64,000 nt of DNA from Mycolicibacter acidiphilus (GCF_018455725.1 NZ_JAHCLR010000007.1:85676-149675); one strand, 5' to 3'; shown: positions 23,964-34,287, counted from the first letter of the stretch. A program made the numbers and translations. Notes: generated by a model from the letters alone, not told the origin.

Positions 23964-24923
23964 CTAGATCGGCTGTTCGCTGAGCCGCAGCCGACCGTCC
24001 GCGCGGCCGGCCACCAGCCGTCGGGCCCGCAGCGCCGAACCGACCGCGACGCCGCCCTGCCCGCGCCACCCGGTGACCAGTCGCTCCACCCCGCGGATGT
24101 GCGCATCGCTCAGGCCGGTTGCGCCGCCGGCCAGCAGCCAGCGGCGAATCACGGCGCGCCGCACCGGGCCGGGTAACTCGACGAGTAGTGCGACGTCCAG
24201 CCCGGACACCGAGGCATCCGGCAGCGCCTGCTCCGCCAGCGCATCGATCAGTTCGGTGTTCTCCCGCAGCGCGGTCGCGGTGCGGGCCAGCGCCGCGGCC
24301 ACCCCGCCGCCGAGCACGTCCTCCAGCAGCGGCAGCACCTCGTTGCGCAGCCGCACCCGGGTGAACCGCCGGTCGTCGTTGTGCGGATCCCGCCAGGGTG
24401 TGAGCCCCAACTCCGCGCAGGCCGCACGGGTGACGTCGCGGCGCACCGCCAGCAGCGGCCGGCACCACGGCGGGTCGAGCGGCCGCATCCCGGCCATCGA
24501 GCGCGCCCCCGAACCGCGCCCCAGCCCGAGCAGCACCGTCTCCGCCTGATCGTCCAAGGTGTGCCCGAGCAGCACCGGCGCATCACCGCGGGCGTCGGCC
24601 AGGGCGGCGTAGCGGGCCGTGCGGGCCGCTGCCTCCGGGCCGCCGTCGGTGCCGACGTTCACCCGGATGACCTGGGCGGCAACACATCCCAGCTCCAGTG
24701 CCTGACCATAAGCGGAAGCGGCGACCTCCGCCGACCCGGGTTGCAGGCCGTGGTCGACGATCAGTGCCACCGTCGGCCGCAGCTGCGCGGCGGCGGCGGT
24801 CAGCGCCAGCGAGTCCGGGCCGCCGGACAGCGCCACCGCCCAGCGCGCCGCGTCGGGCAGGTGCGTCGCGGCGAACGCCGTCAGCGCAGCGCGCAGCCGG
24901 GCTACAGCACCCGATCGATCCAC
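23964..24923 (-). CDS. tilS: TilS, tRNA(Ile)-lysidine synthase
   Basis: A 319-residue N-type ATP pyrophosphatase that converts the wobble C of tRNA-Ile(CAU) to lysidine so that it reads AUA. The P-loop SGGPDS is near residue 33, the [13 protein letters not shown] motif near 120, and the C-terminal substrate-binding half is helical. GTG 24923 gives the same N-terminus ([10 protein letters not shown]) as M. tuberculosis MesJ and overlaps the upstream metalloprotease gene by 22 bases. Confidence 0.94.
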   Translation of the reverse strand: MDRSGAVARLRAALTAFAATHLPDAARWAVALSGGPDSLALTAAAAQLRPTVALIVDHGLQPGSAEVAASAYGQALELGCVAAQVIRVNVGTDGGPEAAARTARYAALADARGDAPVLLGHTLDDQAETVLLGLGRGSGARSMAGMRPLDPPWCRPLLAVRRDVTRAACAELGLTPWRDPHNDDRRFTRVRLRNEVLPLLEDVLGGGVAAALARTATALRENTELIDALAEQALPDASVSGLDVALLVELPGPVRRAVIRRWLLAGGATGLSDAHIRGVERLVTGWRGQGGVAVGSALRARRLVAGRADGRLRLSEQPI

Positions 24924-25969
24924 CGCTGCGGCTCTTCGATCTCGGCGGGCAGCGGCAGGGTCTCCGGCCCCGACCACACCGCGTTGAACCGTTCCATCCC
25001 GACCCGGCCCACCACCGCGTCGACGAACGCCTTGCCCCGGGTGTACTGGCTGAGTTTCGCGTCGATCCCCAGCAGTGCGCGCAGCAGCCGTTGCAGCGGC
25101 GACTGGCTGCGGTTGCGCCGCTCGTCGAACCGTTGCCGGATGGTCGCGACCGACGGCACCGCGACCGGGCCGACCGCATCCATCACGTGATCAGCGTGCC
25201 CCTCCAGCAGCGTGCCGAGCGTCAGCAACTGGTCCAGTGCCGTCCGCTGCGCCTCGGACTGCACCGCGCGCACCAGACCGAGCACGCCGGACGGGTGCCC
25301 GTCGGAGGTGTCGCCGGACCGGCGGGCCCGCGCATACTCGGCCAGGCCGCCGAGCACCTGGGTGAAGTCCGGACCGCTCTGCTCGGTCAGCACCGCCAGC
25401 GCCGACGACATGTGGCCGGCCAGCCAGGGATTCACGGTGAACTGCACCCGGTGGGTCACCTCGTGCAGGCAGACCCAGAGCCGGAAGTCGGCCGGCTCCA
25501 CCCGCAACTGCCGTTCGACGGCGATCACGTTGGGGTAGACCAGCAGCAGTCGGCCGCCGTCGTCGGCGAACGGGTCGTACTGGCCGAGGATGCCCGACGA
25601 CACGAACGCCAGCAGCGCCCCGGTCTGCGCCCCGGTGAAGCGCCCGGTCAGCGAACCGCCGGACTGCTCCGGCCCGCCGGTCATCACGCGCATCGACTCG
25701 GCGGCGGTCGCGATCCACTGCTGGCGGTCCACCACCCGCGCCTCGGGCACGGCTCGATCGGCGCCGCCGCCCAGCCCGGTCACCTCCCGCACCAGCGGTT
25801 CGGCCTCGCGGGCGCACCGGCTCAGGTCGTCGCACGCCTGCCGGCGGGTGTAGTCGGTGGTCGGCGGCGCCGGCCGGGCCAGCCAGCCGCCGACCGTCGC
25901 CGCGAACCGCCAGTCCACCGCGCCCCCGATGTCCAGGCCGGGTTTGTCGGTTTTGTCGAGGTCACTCAT
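24902..25969 (-). CDS. Zinc-dependent metalloprotease-like DUF2342 protein
   Basis: A 355-residue protein of the DUF2342 family, sometimes named as associated with F420 biosynthesis. The zincin motif HEVTH sits near residue 167 with a candidate third ligand in EGHADHVMD about 80 residues later, so it is probably a metalloprotease, but no substrate is known. Counterpart of Rv3626c. ATG 25969 overlaps the stop of the carboxypeptidase gene by one base. No signal peptide is seen. Confidence 0.87.
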   Translation of the reverse strand: MSDLDKTDKPGLDIGGAVDWRFAATVGGWLARPAPPTTDYTRRQACDDLSRCAREAEPLVREVTGLGGGADRAVPEARVVDRQQWIATAAESMRVMTGGPEQSGGSLTGRFTGAQTGALLAFVSSGILGQYDPFADDGGRLLLVYPNVIAVERQLRVEPADFRLWVCLHEVTHRVQFTVNPWLAGHMSSALAVLTEQSGPDFTQVLGGLAEYARARRSGDTSDGHPSGVLGLVRAVQSEAQRTALDQLLTLGTLLEGHADHVMDAVGPVAVPSVATIRQRFDERRNRSQSPLQRLLRALLGIDAKLSQYTRGKAFVDAVVGRVGMERFNAVWSGPETLPLPAEIEEPQRWIDRVL

Positions 25970-27348
25970 CAGCCACCGCACCCGCAACTGCGCAGGACCG
26001 CAGCCAGCGCGTCGATCGCGACGCGGCCGGTCGGCCCGGCGTCGTTGGAGATGAACGCGAACGTCAGCACCCGCTCGTCGCGGTCGGTGACGACGCCGGC
26101 GAGCGCATTGGTCCGGGTGAGCGAACCCGTCTTGGCCCGCAGCCAGCCGGCCGAACCCTGGCTGGTCTTCGGGTTGCGGAACCGCTCGGACAGCGTTCCG
26201 CTGCCACCGGCCACCGGCAGCAGGTCCAGCAGCGGCCGCAGCTCCGGCTGCCCCGGACCGGCCGCGGCCTGCACCACCGCGTCGAGGTTGCGGGCCGACA
26301 ACCGGTCATCCTCGGACAGTCCGCTGGAATCCATCAGCACCGCACCGCCGACCTCGATGTGGGCGGTCGCCAGCCGGTTGGTCACCGCGTCGACGGCGCC
26401 GTCGAACGATCGCGGCCGGCCCAGCGCGGCGGCGACCTCCCGGCCGATGCACTCGGCCATCACGTTGTCGGAGGCGTTCATCATCTCGCCCAGCCGCATG
26501 ATCAGCGGCGCCGACCAGACCGTGCCCAGTTCGCGCCCGGTCACCGACCCGGCCGTGATGCTCACCCGCTCGGGGTCGACGCCCAGCGCCGCGGCCAGTG
26601 CCCGCCCGGCGTCCAGGGCCGGGGTCGGCGAACGCTTGGATTCCACGGTCGTCGGCTGCACCCGGCCGCCGTCGACCATCACCGCCTCGATCGGGGCGAT
26701 GTCGCCGCCGTCGATGTCCAGCGCATCCCAACCGGGTGCCATCGTCGGACCACTGAACGCCGAAGTGTCGACCTGGATCTCGGTGGGCGTCACCCCGCTG
26801 CGGCGAACCTGATCGGCCAGGTCACTGAGCCGCGCGGCGCCCCGATACCAGGTGTCCTCCCCGGTCGGCGCCGTCGACAGCGTCGGGTCACCGCCGCCGA
26901 CCAGCACCACGACGCCCGGCGCGTCACCGGCCGTCACCCGGGTCGGCACCCGGGCGTCGCGGTCCAGGGCCAGCAGCGCCGCGGCCGCGGTGAGCACCTT
27001 GTTGGTGGACGCCGGCTGCATCGGCAACTCACCCTGCTGCGACCACAGCGTCTGCCCGGTCATCGCGTCGGTTATCCGCCCGGTCAGCCGGCCCAGGTTC
27101 GGGTCGGCCAGCAGCGGGGCCATCGTGCCCGCCAGCGCGCCCGCCGTCGGGACCGGGGCGTCGTCGCCGACCGGGACGATGCCGGGTGCCGCGGCAGCCA
27201 TCGACGGCTCCGGCGGCGGGGCGACGCCCTGCTCGGCGGGATCGTCGGGCAGCACCACCGCGGCCACCGTCACCACCACGGCCGCCAGCGCCAGCACCGC
27301 CCCTGCGATACCCAGATGGGTGGAGCGTCGCCACCGAGTGGGGTGCAT
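25969..27348 (-). CDS. D-alanyl-D-alanine carboxypeptidase/endopeptidase, PBP4 class
   Basis: A 459-residue penicillin-binding protein of the DacB (class C, PBP4) type that trims or cleaves peptidoglycan peptides outside the membrane. A signal anchor covers about residues 12-34. All three active-site motifs are present: STNK (SxxK) near residue 118, SDN near 294 and KTG near 414. The long insert between the first two motifs is normal for the class. Counterpart of Rv3627c. ATG 27348 is preceded by AGGAGAG. Its short N-terminal Pro-rich linker would span the periplasm. Confidence 0.92.
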   Translation of the reverse strand: MHPTRWRRSTHLGIAGAVLALAAVVVTVAAVVLPDDPAEQGVAPPPEPSMAAAAPGIVPVGDDAPVPTAGALAGTMAPLLADPNLGRLTGRITDAMTGQTLWSQQGELPMQPASTNKVLTAAAALLALDRDARVPTRVTAGDAPGVVVLVGGGDPTLSTAPTGEDTWYRGAARLSDLADQVRRSGVTPTEIQVDTSAFSGPTMAPGWDALDIDGGDIAPIEAVMVDGGRVQPTTVESKRSPTPALDAGRALAAALGVDPERVSITAGSVTGRELGTVWSAPLIMRLGEMMNASDNVMAECIGREVAAALGRPRSFDGAVDAVTNRLATAHIEVGGAVLMDSSGLSEDDRLSARNLDAVVQAAAGPGQPELRPLLDLLPVAGGSGTLSERFRNPKTSQGSAGWLRAKTGSLTRTNALAGVVTDRDERVLTFAFISNDAGPTGRVAIDALAAVLRSCGCGG

Positions 27349-27396
27349 GTCTCTCCTGCCTGTCAGGTCCGATTCTGCCGGAAGGGCGGGCCGCTC

Positions 27397-27402
27397 TAGA
27401 CT
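27397..27402 (+). promoter_or_regulatory. -10 element of ppa (leaderless)
   Basis: TAGACT followed by six bases and then GTG 27409. No Shine-Dalgarno between. Confidence 0.45.
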
Positions 27403-27408
27403 GTCGGC

Positions 27409-27897
27409 GTGCAATTCGACGTGACCATCGAGATCCCCAAGGGCCAGCGCAACAAGTACGAGGTCGACCACGCCACCGGGCGGGTCAAGCTCGACCGCTA
27501 CCTCTACACCCCGATGGGCTACCCCGCCGACTACGGCTTCATCGAGGACACCCTCGGCGAGGACGGCGACCCGCTGGACGCGATGGTGCTGCTGCCGCAG
27601 TCGGTGTTCCCCGGCGTGCTGGTGGAAGCGCGCCCGGTGGGCATGTTCCAGATGACCGACGAGGCGGGCGGCGACGACAAGGTGCTCTGCGTGCCGGCCG
27701 GTGACCACCGCTGGGACCACATCCAGGACATCACCGACGTGCCGGCCTACGAGCTGGACGCGATCAAACACTTCTTCGTGCACTACAAGGACCTGGAGCC
27801 GGGCAAGTTCGTCAAGGCCGCCGACTGGACGGGCCGGGCCGAGGCCGAGGCCGAGATCCTGCGGTCGATCGAGCGGTTCAAGACCGAAGGTCACTGA
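27409..27897 (+). CDS. ppa: Inorganic pyrophosphatase, family I
   Basis: A 162-residue soluble enzyme that hydrolyses pyrophosphate and so drives biosynthetic reactions. The signature [12 protein letters not shown] near residue 52 holds the metal-binding aspartates, and [11 protein letters not shown] near residue 10 gives the substrate-binding lysine and tyrosine. Length equals that of M. tuberculosis Ppa. GTG start without Shine-Dalgarno. Its 3' end overlaps the convergent terC-like gene by seven bases. Confidence 0.98.
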   Translation: MQFDVTIEIPKGQRNKYEVDHATGRVKLDRYLYTPMGYPADYGFIEDTLGEDGDPLDAMVLLPQSVFPGVLVEARPVGMFQMTDEAGGDDKVLCVPAGDHRWDHIQDITDVPAYELDAIKHFFVHYKDLEPGKFVKAADWTGRAEAEAEILRSIERFKTEGH

Positions 27898-28880
27898 TCC
27901 CCGGTCGGCTGCTGCGCCGCCTGACCGGACCGGGTCCGGTACAGGCTGGCGGCGGTGGTCAGCACCAGCACCACCACGATCACCGCGAGGCTGACGGTGG
28001 TGGGGATCTCCGGGACGGCGACGTTGCGGCCGCCGTTGATGAACGGCACCTGGTTGGTGCGCAGCGCGTGCAGCACCATCTTCACGCCGATGAACGCCAG
28101 GATCAGCGCGAGCCCCTGCCCCAGGTAGACCAGCCGGTTCAGCAGGTGCCCGAGCAGGAAGTACAGCTGGCGCAGCCCCATCAGGGCGAACACGTTGACC
28201 GCCAGCACCAGGTAGGGCTGGCGGGTCAGCCCGTAGATGGCCGGGATGGAGTCCATCGCGAAGATCAGGTCGGTGGTGCCCAGCGCCAGCACCACCAGGA
28301 ACATCGGGGTGATCGCCCGTTTCCCGTCGACACGCGCGACGAACCGCAGTCCGTCCCAGTCGTCGGTGACCGCGAAGCGCCGACGGGCGAACCGCACCAC
28401 CGCGTTGTCGCCGTCGCTGTCCGGTTCACCGCCGCGCAGCAGTTTCACCGCGGTGAACGCCATGAACGCCCCGAACAGGTAGAACGTCCACGCCAGCCGC
28501 TCCACCGCGACGCCGCCCAGCGCGATGAACACCGTCCGGAATGCCAGCGCCAGGATGATGCCGACGAACAGCGCCTCCTGCCGGTACTTCTTGGGCACGT
28601 TGAAGCTGTTGATGATGATCACGAAGACGAACAGGTTGTCCACCGACAGGCTGTACTCGGTGAGCCACCCGGCGAAGAACTGCATGCCGTACTTGGCGCC
28701 GTGATGCAGCCAGACCCAGATTCCGAACAGCACCGCGAGGCTGAGGTAGAACGACAGCCGGGTCGTGACCTCGCGGACGGTCGGCTCATGCACCCGCCGG
28801 GCGACGATGAACAGGTCGAAGCCGAGCACCGCACCGAGCACGGTGAACGTCGCCACCCACTCCAGCAGGGACGGGTTCAA
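27891..28880 (-). CDS. TerC-family integral membrane protein
   Basis: A 329-residue protein with about nine membrane helices of the TerC/Alx family. Conserved aspartates within the helices are visible in LSVDNLFVF near residue 79 and in [14 protein letters not shown] near 200, positions thought to bind metal ions in this family. Some members export manganese or protect exported metalloproteins; others are linked to tellurite resistance. No ter operon is nearby, so a manganese or housekeeping role is more likely than tellurite resistance. TTG 28880 is preceded by GGAGG at seven bases. Confidence 0.9.
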   Translation of the reverse strand: MNPSLLEWVATFTVLGAVLGFDLFIVARRVHEPTVREVTTRLSFYLSLAVLFGIWVWLHHGAKYGMQFFAGWLTEYSLSVDNLFVFVIIINSFNVPKKYRQEALFVGIILALAFRTVFIALGGVAVERLAWTFYLFGAFMAFTAVKLLRGGEPDSDGDNAVVRFARRRFAVTDDWDGLRFVARVDGKRAITPMFLVVLALGTTDLIFAMDSIPAIYGLTRQPYLVLAVNVFALMGLRQLYFLLGHLLNRLVYLGQGLALILAFIGVKMVLHALRTNQVPFINGGRNVAVPEIPTTVSLAVIVVVLVLTTAASLYRTRSGQAAQQPTGDQ

Positions 28881-29030
28881 CGGTGGGCCTCCGGTCGTCG
28901 GGCAATTGCAGGTTCATCTTCCGGCACCGCCGGGTCCCCACCGACGCTGGGGTCAGCGCGGCCGCGTGCTCGCCGGTGCCGGGCGAATACCCGCACGGCG
29001 TGCTGGTCTGCCGAGCTCAGTTCGGCTGGG

Positions 29031-29036
29031 TAGTTT
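29031..29036 (+). promoter_or_regulatory. -10 element of the Pls-like synthetase operon
   Basis: TAGTTT followed by eight bases and then GTG 29045, consistent with a leaderless operon message. Confidence 0.4.
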
Positions 29037-29044
29037 CTACAGAC

Positions 29045-32000
29045 GTGCCGACACCGCAGGTTCCCGCCCGGTTTCTGCGCTCGTCGTCCGCGCCGTCCGC
29101 CCGCACCCTGATCGACATCCTGCGGGCCACCGCACGGACACACCCCGACGAGGCAGCCATCGACGACGGCGCCGTGGTGCTGACCTACGCCGAACTGGTG
29201 ACCGGCATCGACGACGGCGCGGCCTGGCTGGGCAGTTGCGGCCTGGGCCGCGGCGACCGGATCGGCATCCGGATGCCGTCCGGAACCGCCGCGCTGTACC
29301 TGGCGATCCTGGCCACGCTGGCCGCCGGCGCGGCCTACGTCCCGGTGGATGCCGACGACCCCGCCGAGCGGGCCGAACTGGTGTTCGCCGAAGCACAGGT
29401 GGCGGCGGTGCTGACCGAACGCGGCCTGGCGCACGGGCCGGGTTCGTCCCGAGGCCGCCGCGCGGCAGCGCCCCGCACCGGCGACGACGCCTGGATCATC
29501 TTCACGTCCGGCTCCACCGGCACTCCGAAGGGGGTGGCGATCAGCCATCGCAGTGCGGCCGCATTCGTGGATGCCGAAGCGGGAAGGTTCCTGCCGGACA
29601 ACCCGATCGGACCGGGCGATCGCGTGCTGGCGGGCCTATCGGTGGCGTTCGACGCTTCGTGCGAGGAGATGTGGCTGGCCTGGCGGCACGGCGCTTGCCT
29701 GGTGCCGGCCCCACGGTCGCTGGTGCGCAGCGGGATGGACCTGGGGCCATGGCTGGTGACCCGTGACGTGACAGTGGTGTCGACGGTGCCGACGCTGGCC
29801 GCACTCTGGCCGGCCGAGGCGCTGGAGGCGGTGCGGCTGTTGATCTTCGGCGGCGAGGCCTGCCCGCCGGAGCTGGCGGCCCGGTTGGCAGCCCCCGACC
29901 GCGAGGTGTGGAACACCTACGGCCCGACGGAGACGACGGTGGTGGCGTGCGCGGCGCGCCTGGACGGCACCGACCCGGTACGGATCGGCCTGCCGCTGGC
30001 CGGCTGGGACCTGGCGGTCGTCGGCGACGACGGTCTGCCTGTGGGCTACGGCGAGACGGGCGAACTGGTGATCGGAGGTGTCGGCCTGGGCCGCTATCTC
30101 GACGACGACCGGGACGCCCAGGCTTACGCGGCGCTGCCGACGCTGGGCTGGGCGCGCGGCTACCGCAGCGGTGACCTGGTGCGACTGGAGCCTGAGGGTC
30201 TGATCTTCTGCGGCCGCGCCGATGATCAGGTCAAGGTCGGCGGACGCCGCATCGAACTGGGCGAGGTCGACACCGCACTGGCCGCGCTACCGGGTGTCGG
30301 CGCCGCCGCAGCGGCGGTGCGGGAGACCACGTCCGGCAGCGCGGTGCTGGTCGGCTACCTCGCCGGCACCGATCCCTCGTTCGACCTCGCGGCGGCGCGC
30401 GGTGAGTTGGCCGGGCGGCTGCCTGCGGCGCTGGTGCCGCGGCTGGTACTGCTGCCCGAATTGCCTACCCGCACATCGGGAAAGGTGGACCGCGCCGCAC
30501 TGCCCTGGCCGATCACGGACGGTCCGGGAGACACCGCGCCGAACGGACTCGACGATGCGACGGCGTGGCTGGCGCAGCAGTGGCGGGATGTGCTGGGCAC
30601 CGCAGTCGCAGAGCCGGACACCGACTTCTTCGCCCTCGGCGGCGGGTCACTGCAGGCGGCGCAACTGGTGGCCCTGCTGCGGAAACGGCACCCGCAGATC
30701 GCCGTCGCCGACGTCTACGACCACCCTCGGCTGGGCTCGCTGGCCGAATACCTGGCCGACCTCGGCGATGGCGGGACATCGGTCGGGCCGGCCCCGCGCG
30801 CGGTGCGGCCCACCCCCGCCGCGACGCAGGCCGCACAGCTGGCGCTAGCGCTGCCACTGGCGACACTGGCAGGGCTGCAGTGGGTGACCTGGCTGGCGGT
30901 GCTGAACAACGCCGCGTCGGCCTGGCTGGATCTGCCGTGGCTGGCGCCGCTGAACTGGTGGTGGCTGCTGCTCGCACTGCTGCTGTTCGTCACCCCGCTG
31001 GGCCGGATGGCGATCGCGGTCTGCGGCGCCCGACTGCTGCTGTCCGGGTTGCTACCAGGCAGCTACCCGCGCGGCGGCGGCGTCCACCTGCGAGTCTGGC
31101 TCGCCGAGCGGCTGGCCACGGCGAGCGGCGCGGAGAACCTGGCCGGGGCACCGTGGCTGGTGTATTACGCACGGGCGCTGGGCAACACGGTGGGCCGAGA
31201 CACCGACCTGCACTCAGCTCCACCGGTGACCGGCATGCTGACCGTGGGCAAGCGCTGTTCGATCGAGCCGGAGGTCGACCTGTGCGGGCACTGGGTGGAC
31301 GGTGACCTGTTCCACGTCGGACCCGTGTCGATCGGCAACGACGCGACGATCGGCGCCCGCACCACGCTGATGCCCGGGGTGTCGGTGGGCAAAGGCGCTT
31401 ACGTGGCACCCGGATCCGGGGTGGTGGGCAAGGTGAAGGACAGTCAGGACTGGGCGGGGTCGCCGGCCGTGAAGTCCGGCAAGACGCGCCGCCCGTGGCC
31501 CGCCGAGCGGCCGCCGCGGCGATCCGCGTGGGTGGCGGTCTACGGGGCGACGGCACTGCTGATCGGCGGGCTGCCACTGCTGGCGCTGGCCGCCGCGCTG
31601 GCGGTGCTGGGCTGGGCGGTGCGCGACGCCGAGACCCCGGGCGAAGCGCTCGGCCCGGCACTGGTCTGGACACCGGTGGCGACACTGGTCGCGCTGGTGG
31701 TCTACGCGGCGCTGACCGCGGCCGCCGTCCGCGCACTCGGCGTCGGCCTGCCCGCCGGATATCATCCGGTGCGCAGCCGGGTGGGCTGGCAACTCTGGGC
31801 CACCGAACGCCTGATGGACGCCGCACGCAACTACCTGTTCCCGCTGTACGCCAGCCTGCTCACCCCGTGGTGGCTGCGGTTACTCGGCGCGCGCGTCGGC
31901 CGCGGCACCGAGATCTCCACGGTGCTGCTGATCCCGAAGTTCACCGAGGTCGCCGACGGCGCATTCCTGGCCGACGACACCATGATCGCCTCCTACGAAC

Positions 32001-32929
32001 TCGGCGGCGGCTGGATCCACGCCGCACCCACCGCCGTCGGCAAGCGGGCGTTTCTGGGCAACTCCGGCATCACCCGGCCCGGGCACCGACTGCCCGACGA
32101 CGGCCTGGTCGCGGTGCTCTCGGCGGTGCCACGCAAGGCCAAGGCCGGCTCGTCGTGGCTGGGCAGTCCACCGGTGCGACTGCGCCGGCGGGTCACCGAC
32201 GACACGGCCGCCGACCGCACCTTCCACCCGCCGCTTCACCTGCGGGTGACGCGCGCCGCCGTCGAGACCTGCCGGCTGATCCCGGTGCTGGTGACGTTCG
32301 GTATCGGGATCGGTGTTCTCGGCGCCATCCAATGGGTGACAACACAATTCGGCTATGTTTTCGCCGCGCTGACCAGCGGCGCGGTGCTGCTAGCCGCGGG
32401 CGCCGTCGCCGGCGTGACCGCGGTGCTCGCGAAATGGCTTGCGGTGGGCCGTGTTCAACCGCAGCAACGACCACTGTGGTCATCGTTCGTGTGGCGCAAC
32501 GAGGTCTCGGACGCCTTCGTCGAAACGGTGGCGGCGCCGTGGTTCGCCCGGGCGGCGACCGGGACCCCCGTGCTGAACCTGTGGTTGCGCGCACTGGGCG
32601 CCCGGATCGGCCGGGGGGTGTGGTGCGAGACGTACTGGCTGCCCGAGGCGGACCTGGTCGACCTGCGCCGCGGGAGCACCGTCAACCGGGGCTGCGTGGT
32701 GCAGACCCACCTGTTTCACGACCGGATCATGCGGATGGACGCCGTCGTCCTGGAAGACGGCGCCACCCTGGGGCCGCACTGCGTCGCACTGCCGGCGGCC
32801 CGACTGGGCGCCGGTGCGGTCGTCGGGCCGGCATCGCTGGTGATGCGCGGCGACGAGGTGCCGCCCGCAACACGCTGGCAGGGCAACCCGATCGCCCTGT
32901 GGGCCGCCAGGGCGGGGTCCGCGGCGTGA
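29045..32929 (+). CDS. Pls/PosA-type membrane nonribosomal peptide synthetase
   Basis: A 1294-residue single-module synthetase. Adenylation domain, about residues 1-490: A3 FTSGSTGTPKG near 152, A4 FDASCEEMW near 202, A5 NTYGPTE, A8 VKVGGRRIELGE and A10 RTSGK. Thiolation domain with the phosphopantetheine serine at about 535 (GGGSLQ). No condensation or thioesterase domain. Instead there are six membrane helices in pairs (about 598-670, 827-900 and 1074-1133), each pair followed by a soluble domain with left-handed beta-helix-like repeats. This A-T-(2TM-C)x3 plan and length match epsilon-poly-lysine synthetase Pls (about 1319 residues), which polymerises one amino acid. The substrate here is unknown. 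GTG 29045 is the first start after a -10 element; the gene overlaps an M1 peptidase gene. Confidence 0.9.
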   Translation: MPTPQVPARFLRSSSAPSARTLIDILRATARTHPDEAAIDDGAVVLTYAELVTGIDDGAAWLGSCGLGRGDRIGIRMPSGTAALYLAILATLAAGAAYVPVDADDPAERAELVFAEAQVAAVLTERGLAHGPGSSRGRRAAAPRTGDDAWIIFTSGSTGTPKGVAISHRSAAAFVDAEAGRFLPDNPIGPGDRVLAGLSVAFDASCEEMWLAWRHGACLVPAPRSLVRSGMDLGPWLVTRDVTVVSTVPTLAALWPAEALEAVRLLIFGGEACPPELAARLAAPDREVWNTYGPTETTVVACAARLDGTDPVRIGLPLAGWDLAVVGDDGLPVGYGETGELVIGGVGLGRYLDDDRDAQAYAALPTLGWARGYRSGDLVRLEPEGLIFCGRADDQVKVGGRRIELGEVDTALAALPGVGAAAAAVRETTSGSAVLVGYLAGTDPSFDLAAARGELAGRLPAALVPRLVLLPELPTRTSGKVDRAALPWPITDGPGDTAPNGLDDATAWLAQQWRDVLGTAVAEPDTDFFALGGGSLQAAQLVALLRKRHPQIAVADVYDHPRLGSLAEYLADLGDGGTSVGPAPRAVRPTPAATQAAQLALALPLATLAGLQWVTWLAVLNNAASAWLDLPWLAPLNWWWLLLALLLFVTPLGRMAIAVCGARLLLSGLLPGSYPRGGGVHLRVWLAERLATASGAENLAGAPWLVYYARALGNTVGRDTDLHSAPPVTGMLTVGKRCSIEPEVDLCGHWVDGDLFHVGPVSIGNDATIGARTTLMPGVSVGKGAYVAPGSGVVGKVKDSQDWAGSPAVKSGKTRRPWPAERPPRRSAWVAVYGATALLIGGLPLLALAAALAVLGWAVRDAETPGEALGPALVWTPVATLVALVVYAALTAAAVRALGVGLPAGYHPVRSRVGWQLWATERLMDAARNYLFPLYASLLTPWWLRLLGARVGRGTEISTVLLIPKFTEVADGAFLADDTMIASYELGGGWIHAAPTAVGKRAFLGNSGITRPGHRLPDDGLVAVLSAVPRKAKAGSSWLGSPPVRLRRRVTDDTAADRTFHPPLHLRVTRAAVETCRLIPVLVTFGIGIGVLGAIQWVTTQFGYVFAALTSGAVLLAAGAVAGVTAVLAKWLAVGRVQPQQRPLWSSFVWRNEVSDAFVETVAAPWFARAATGTPVLNLWLRALGARIGRGVWCETYWLPEADLVDLRRGSTVNRGCVVQTHLFHDRIMRMDAVVLEDGATLGPHCVALPAARLGAGAVVGPASLVMRGDEVPPATRWQGNPIALWAARAGSAA

Positions 32930-34287
32930 GCAACCCGGAGAAGAAAGCCGCCAAGCGCGCGGGACGCCTCGCCGCCGCCCCACCCGTCGACCCGTACCTG
33001 CCGGACAGCGGCGACGGCGGTTACCGGGTGTCGCGGTACGAACTGGACCTGACGTACAAGATCGCCGCGAACCGCCTCACCGGTTCGGCGGACCTGACCG
33101 CGGTGACGCTGGCCCCACTGGACGGGTTCACCCTCGATCTGGCCGACGCCCTGTCGGCGACCAAGGTCTGGGTCAACGGGCGGCGCCCGGCACGGTTCTC
33201 GGCATCCCACGGCAAGCTGCGGGTCAGGTTGGCCGAGCGACTGCCCACCGGTGCTGCGCTCTCGATCCGGGTGCATTACGGCGGATCGCCGCGGCCCATC
33301 CAAAGCATCTGGGGCGACGTCGGTTTCGAGGAACTCACCGACGGCGCCCTGGTCGCCGGGCAGCCAAACGGCGCGCCGTCGTGGTTCCCGTGCAACGACC
33401 ATCCGGCGAGCAAGTCGAGCTACCGGATCCGAATCAGCACCGACAACCCGTATCACGCGATCGCCAACGGGGAGTTGATCTCCCGGCAGGCCCGCGGCGC
33501 CACCACCACCTGGACCTACGAACAGCCGGAGCCGACGCCGACGTATCTGGTGACGTTGCAGATCGGCAGGTACGAGACCCGGCGGATCGCCGATTCACCG
33601 GTGCCCGTGCACGCGGTGCTGCCGGCGGCGTTCAACGCCCGATTCGACGCGGACTTCGCTCGGCAGGTGCAGATGCTGACGCTGTTCACCGAACTGTTCG
33701 GGCCGTATCCGCTGGCCGCCGGGTACACCGTGCTGGTGACCGATGACGACCTCGAAATACCGCTTGAGGCACAAGGCATTTCGATATTCGGCGCCAACCA
33801 CTGCACGGGGCTGGGCAGTTCGGAGCGGCTGATCGCACACGAACTGGCCCACCAGTGGTTCGGCAACAGCGTGACGGTCCGCCGCTGGTGCGACATCTGG
33901 CTGCACGAGGGTTTCGCCTGCTACGCCGAGTGGCTGTGGTCGCAGCACCGCGGCGGCGCGAGCACTGCGGAACTGGCCGCGCACTACTACCAGCGACTGG
34001 CCGCCGCACCACAGAATCTGCTGCTGGCCGACCCGGGGCCGGCCCTGATGTTCGACGACCGGGTCTACAAGCGCGGCGCCCTGACCCTGCACGTGCTGCG
34101 CGGCCAACTCGGCGACGCAAGCTTCTTCGCCCTGCTGCGGGACTGGTCCGCCCGGTACCGCCACGGCAACGCCACGACCGCCGACTTCACCAACCTGGCC
34201 GCCGGCTACGCGGGCACGTCGCTGCGCCCGCTCTGGCAGGCCTGGCTGCACTCGACCGCGTTGCCGCCGCTGAAGGACGGTCCGTGA
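32926..34287 (+). CDS. M1-family zinc metallopeptidase
   Basis: A 453-residue gluzincin aminopeptidase-like enzyme, short for the family because the C-terminal armadillo-like domain is missing. The zinc site HELAHQWFGN is near residue 305 and the third ligand glutamate is in WLHEGFACYAEW about 19 residues later. The exopeptidase GAMEN motif is replaced by LEAQGIS, so substrate choice may be unusual. There is no signal peptide; the N-terminus is basic (EKKAAKRAGR). The GTG start overlaps the synthetase stop (GTGA). M1-type enzymes next to Pls-like synthetases suggest processing, turnover or immunity to the polymer; this is inference. Confidence 0.9.
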   Translation: MSNPEKKAAKRAGRLAAAPPVDPYLPDSGDGGYRVSRYELDLTYKIAANRLTGSADLTAVTLAPLDGFTLDLADALSATKVWVNGRRPARFSASHGKLRVRLAERLPTGAALSIRVHYGGSPRPIQSIWGDVGFEELTDGALVAGQPNGAPSWFPCNDHPASKSSYRIRISTDNPYHAIANGELISRQARGATTTWTYEQPEPTPTYLVTLQIGRYETRRIADSPVPVHAVLPAAFNARFDADFARQVQMLTLFTELFGPYPLAAGYTVLVTDDDLEIPLEAQGISIFGANHCTGLGSSERLIAHELAHQWFGNSVTVRRWCDIWLHEGFACYAEWLWSQHRGGASTAELAAHYYQRLAAAPQNLLLADPGPALMFDDRVYKRGALTLHVLRGQLGDASFFALLRDWSARYRHGNATTADFTNLAAGYAGTSLRPLWQAWLHSTALPPLKDGP

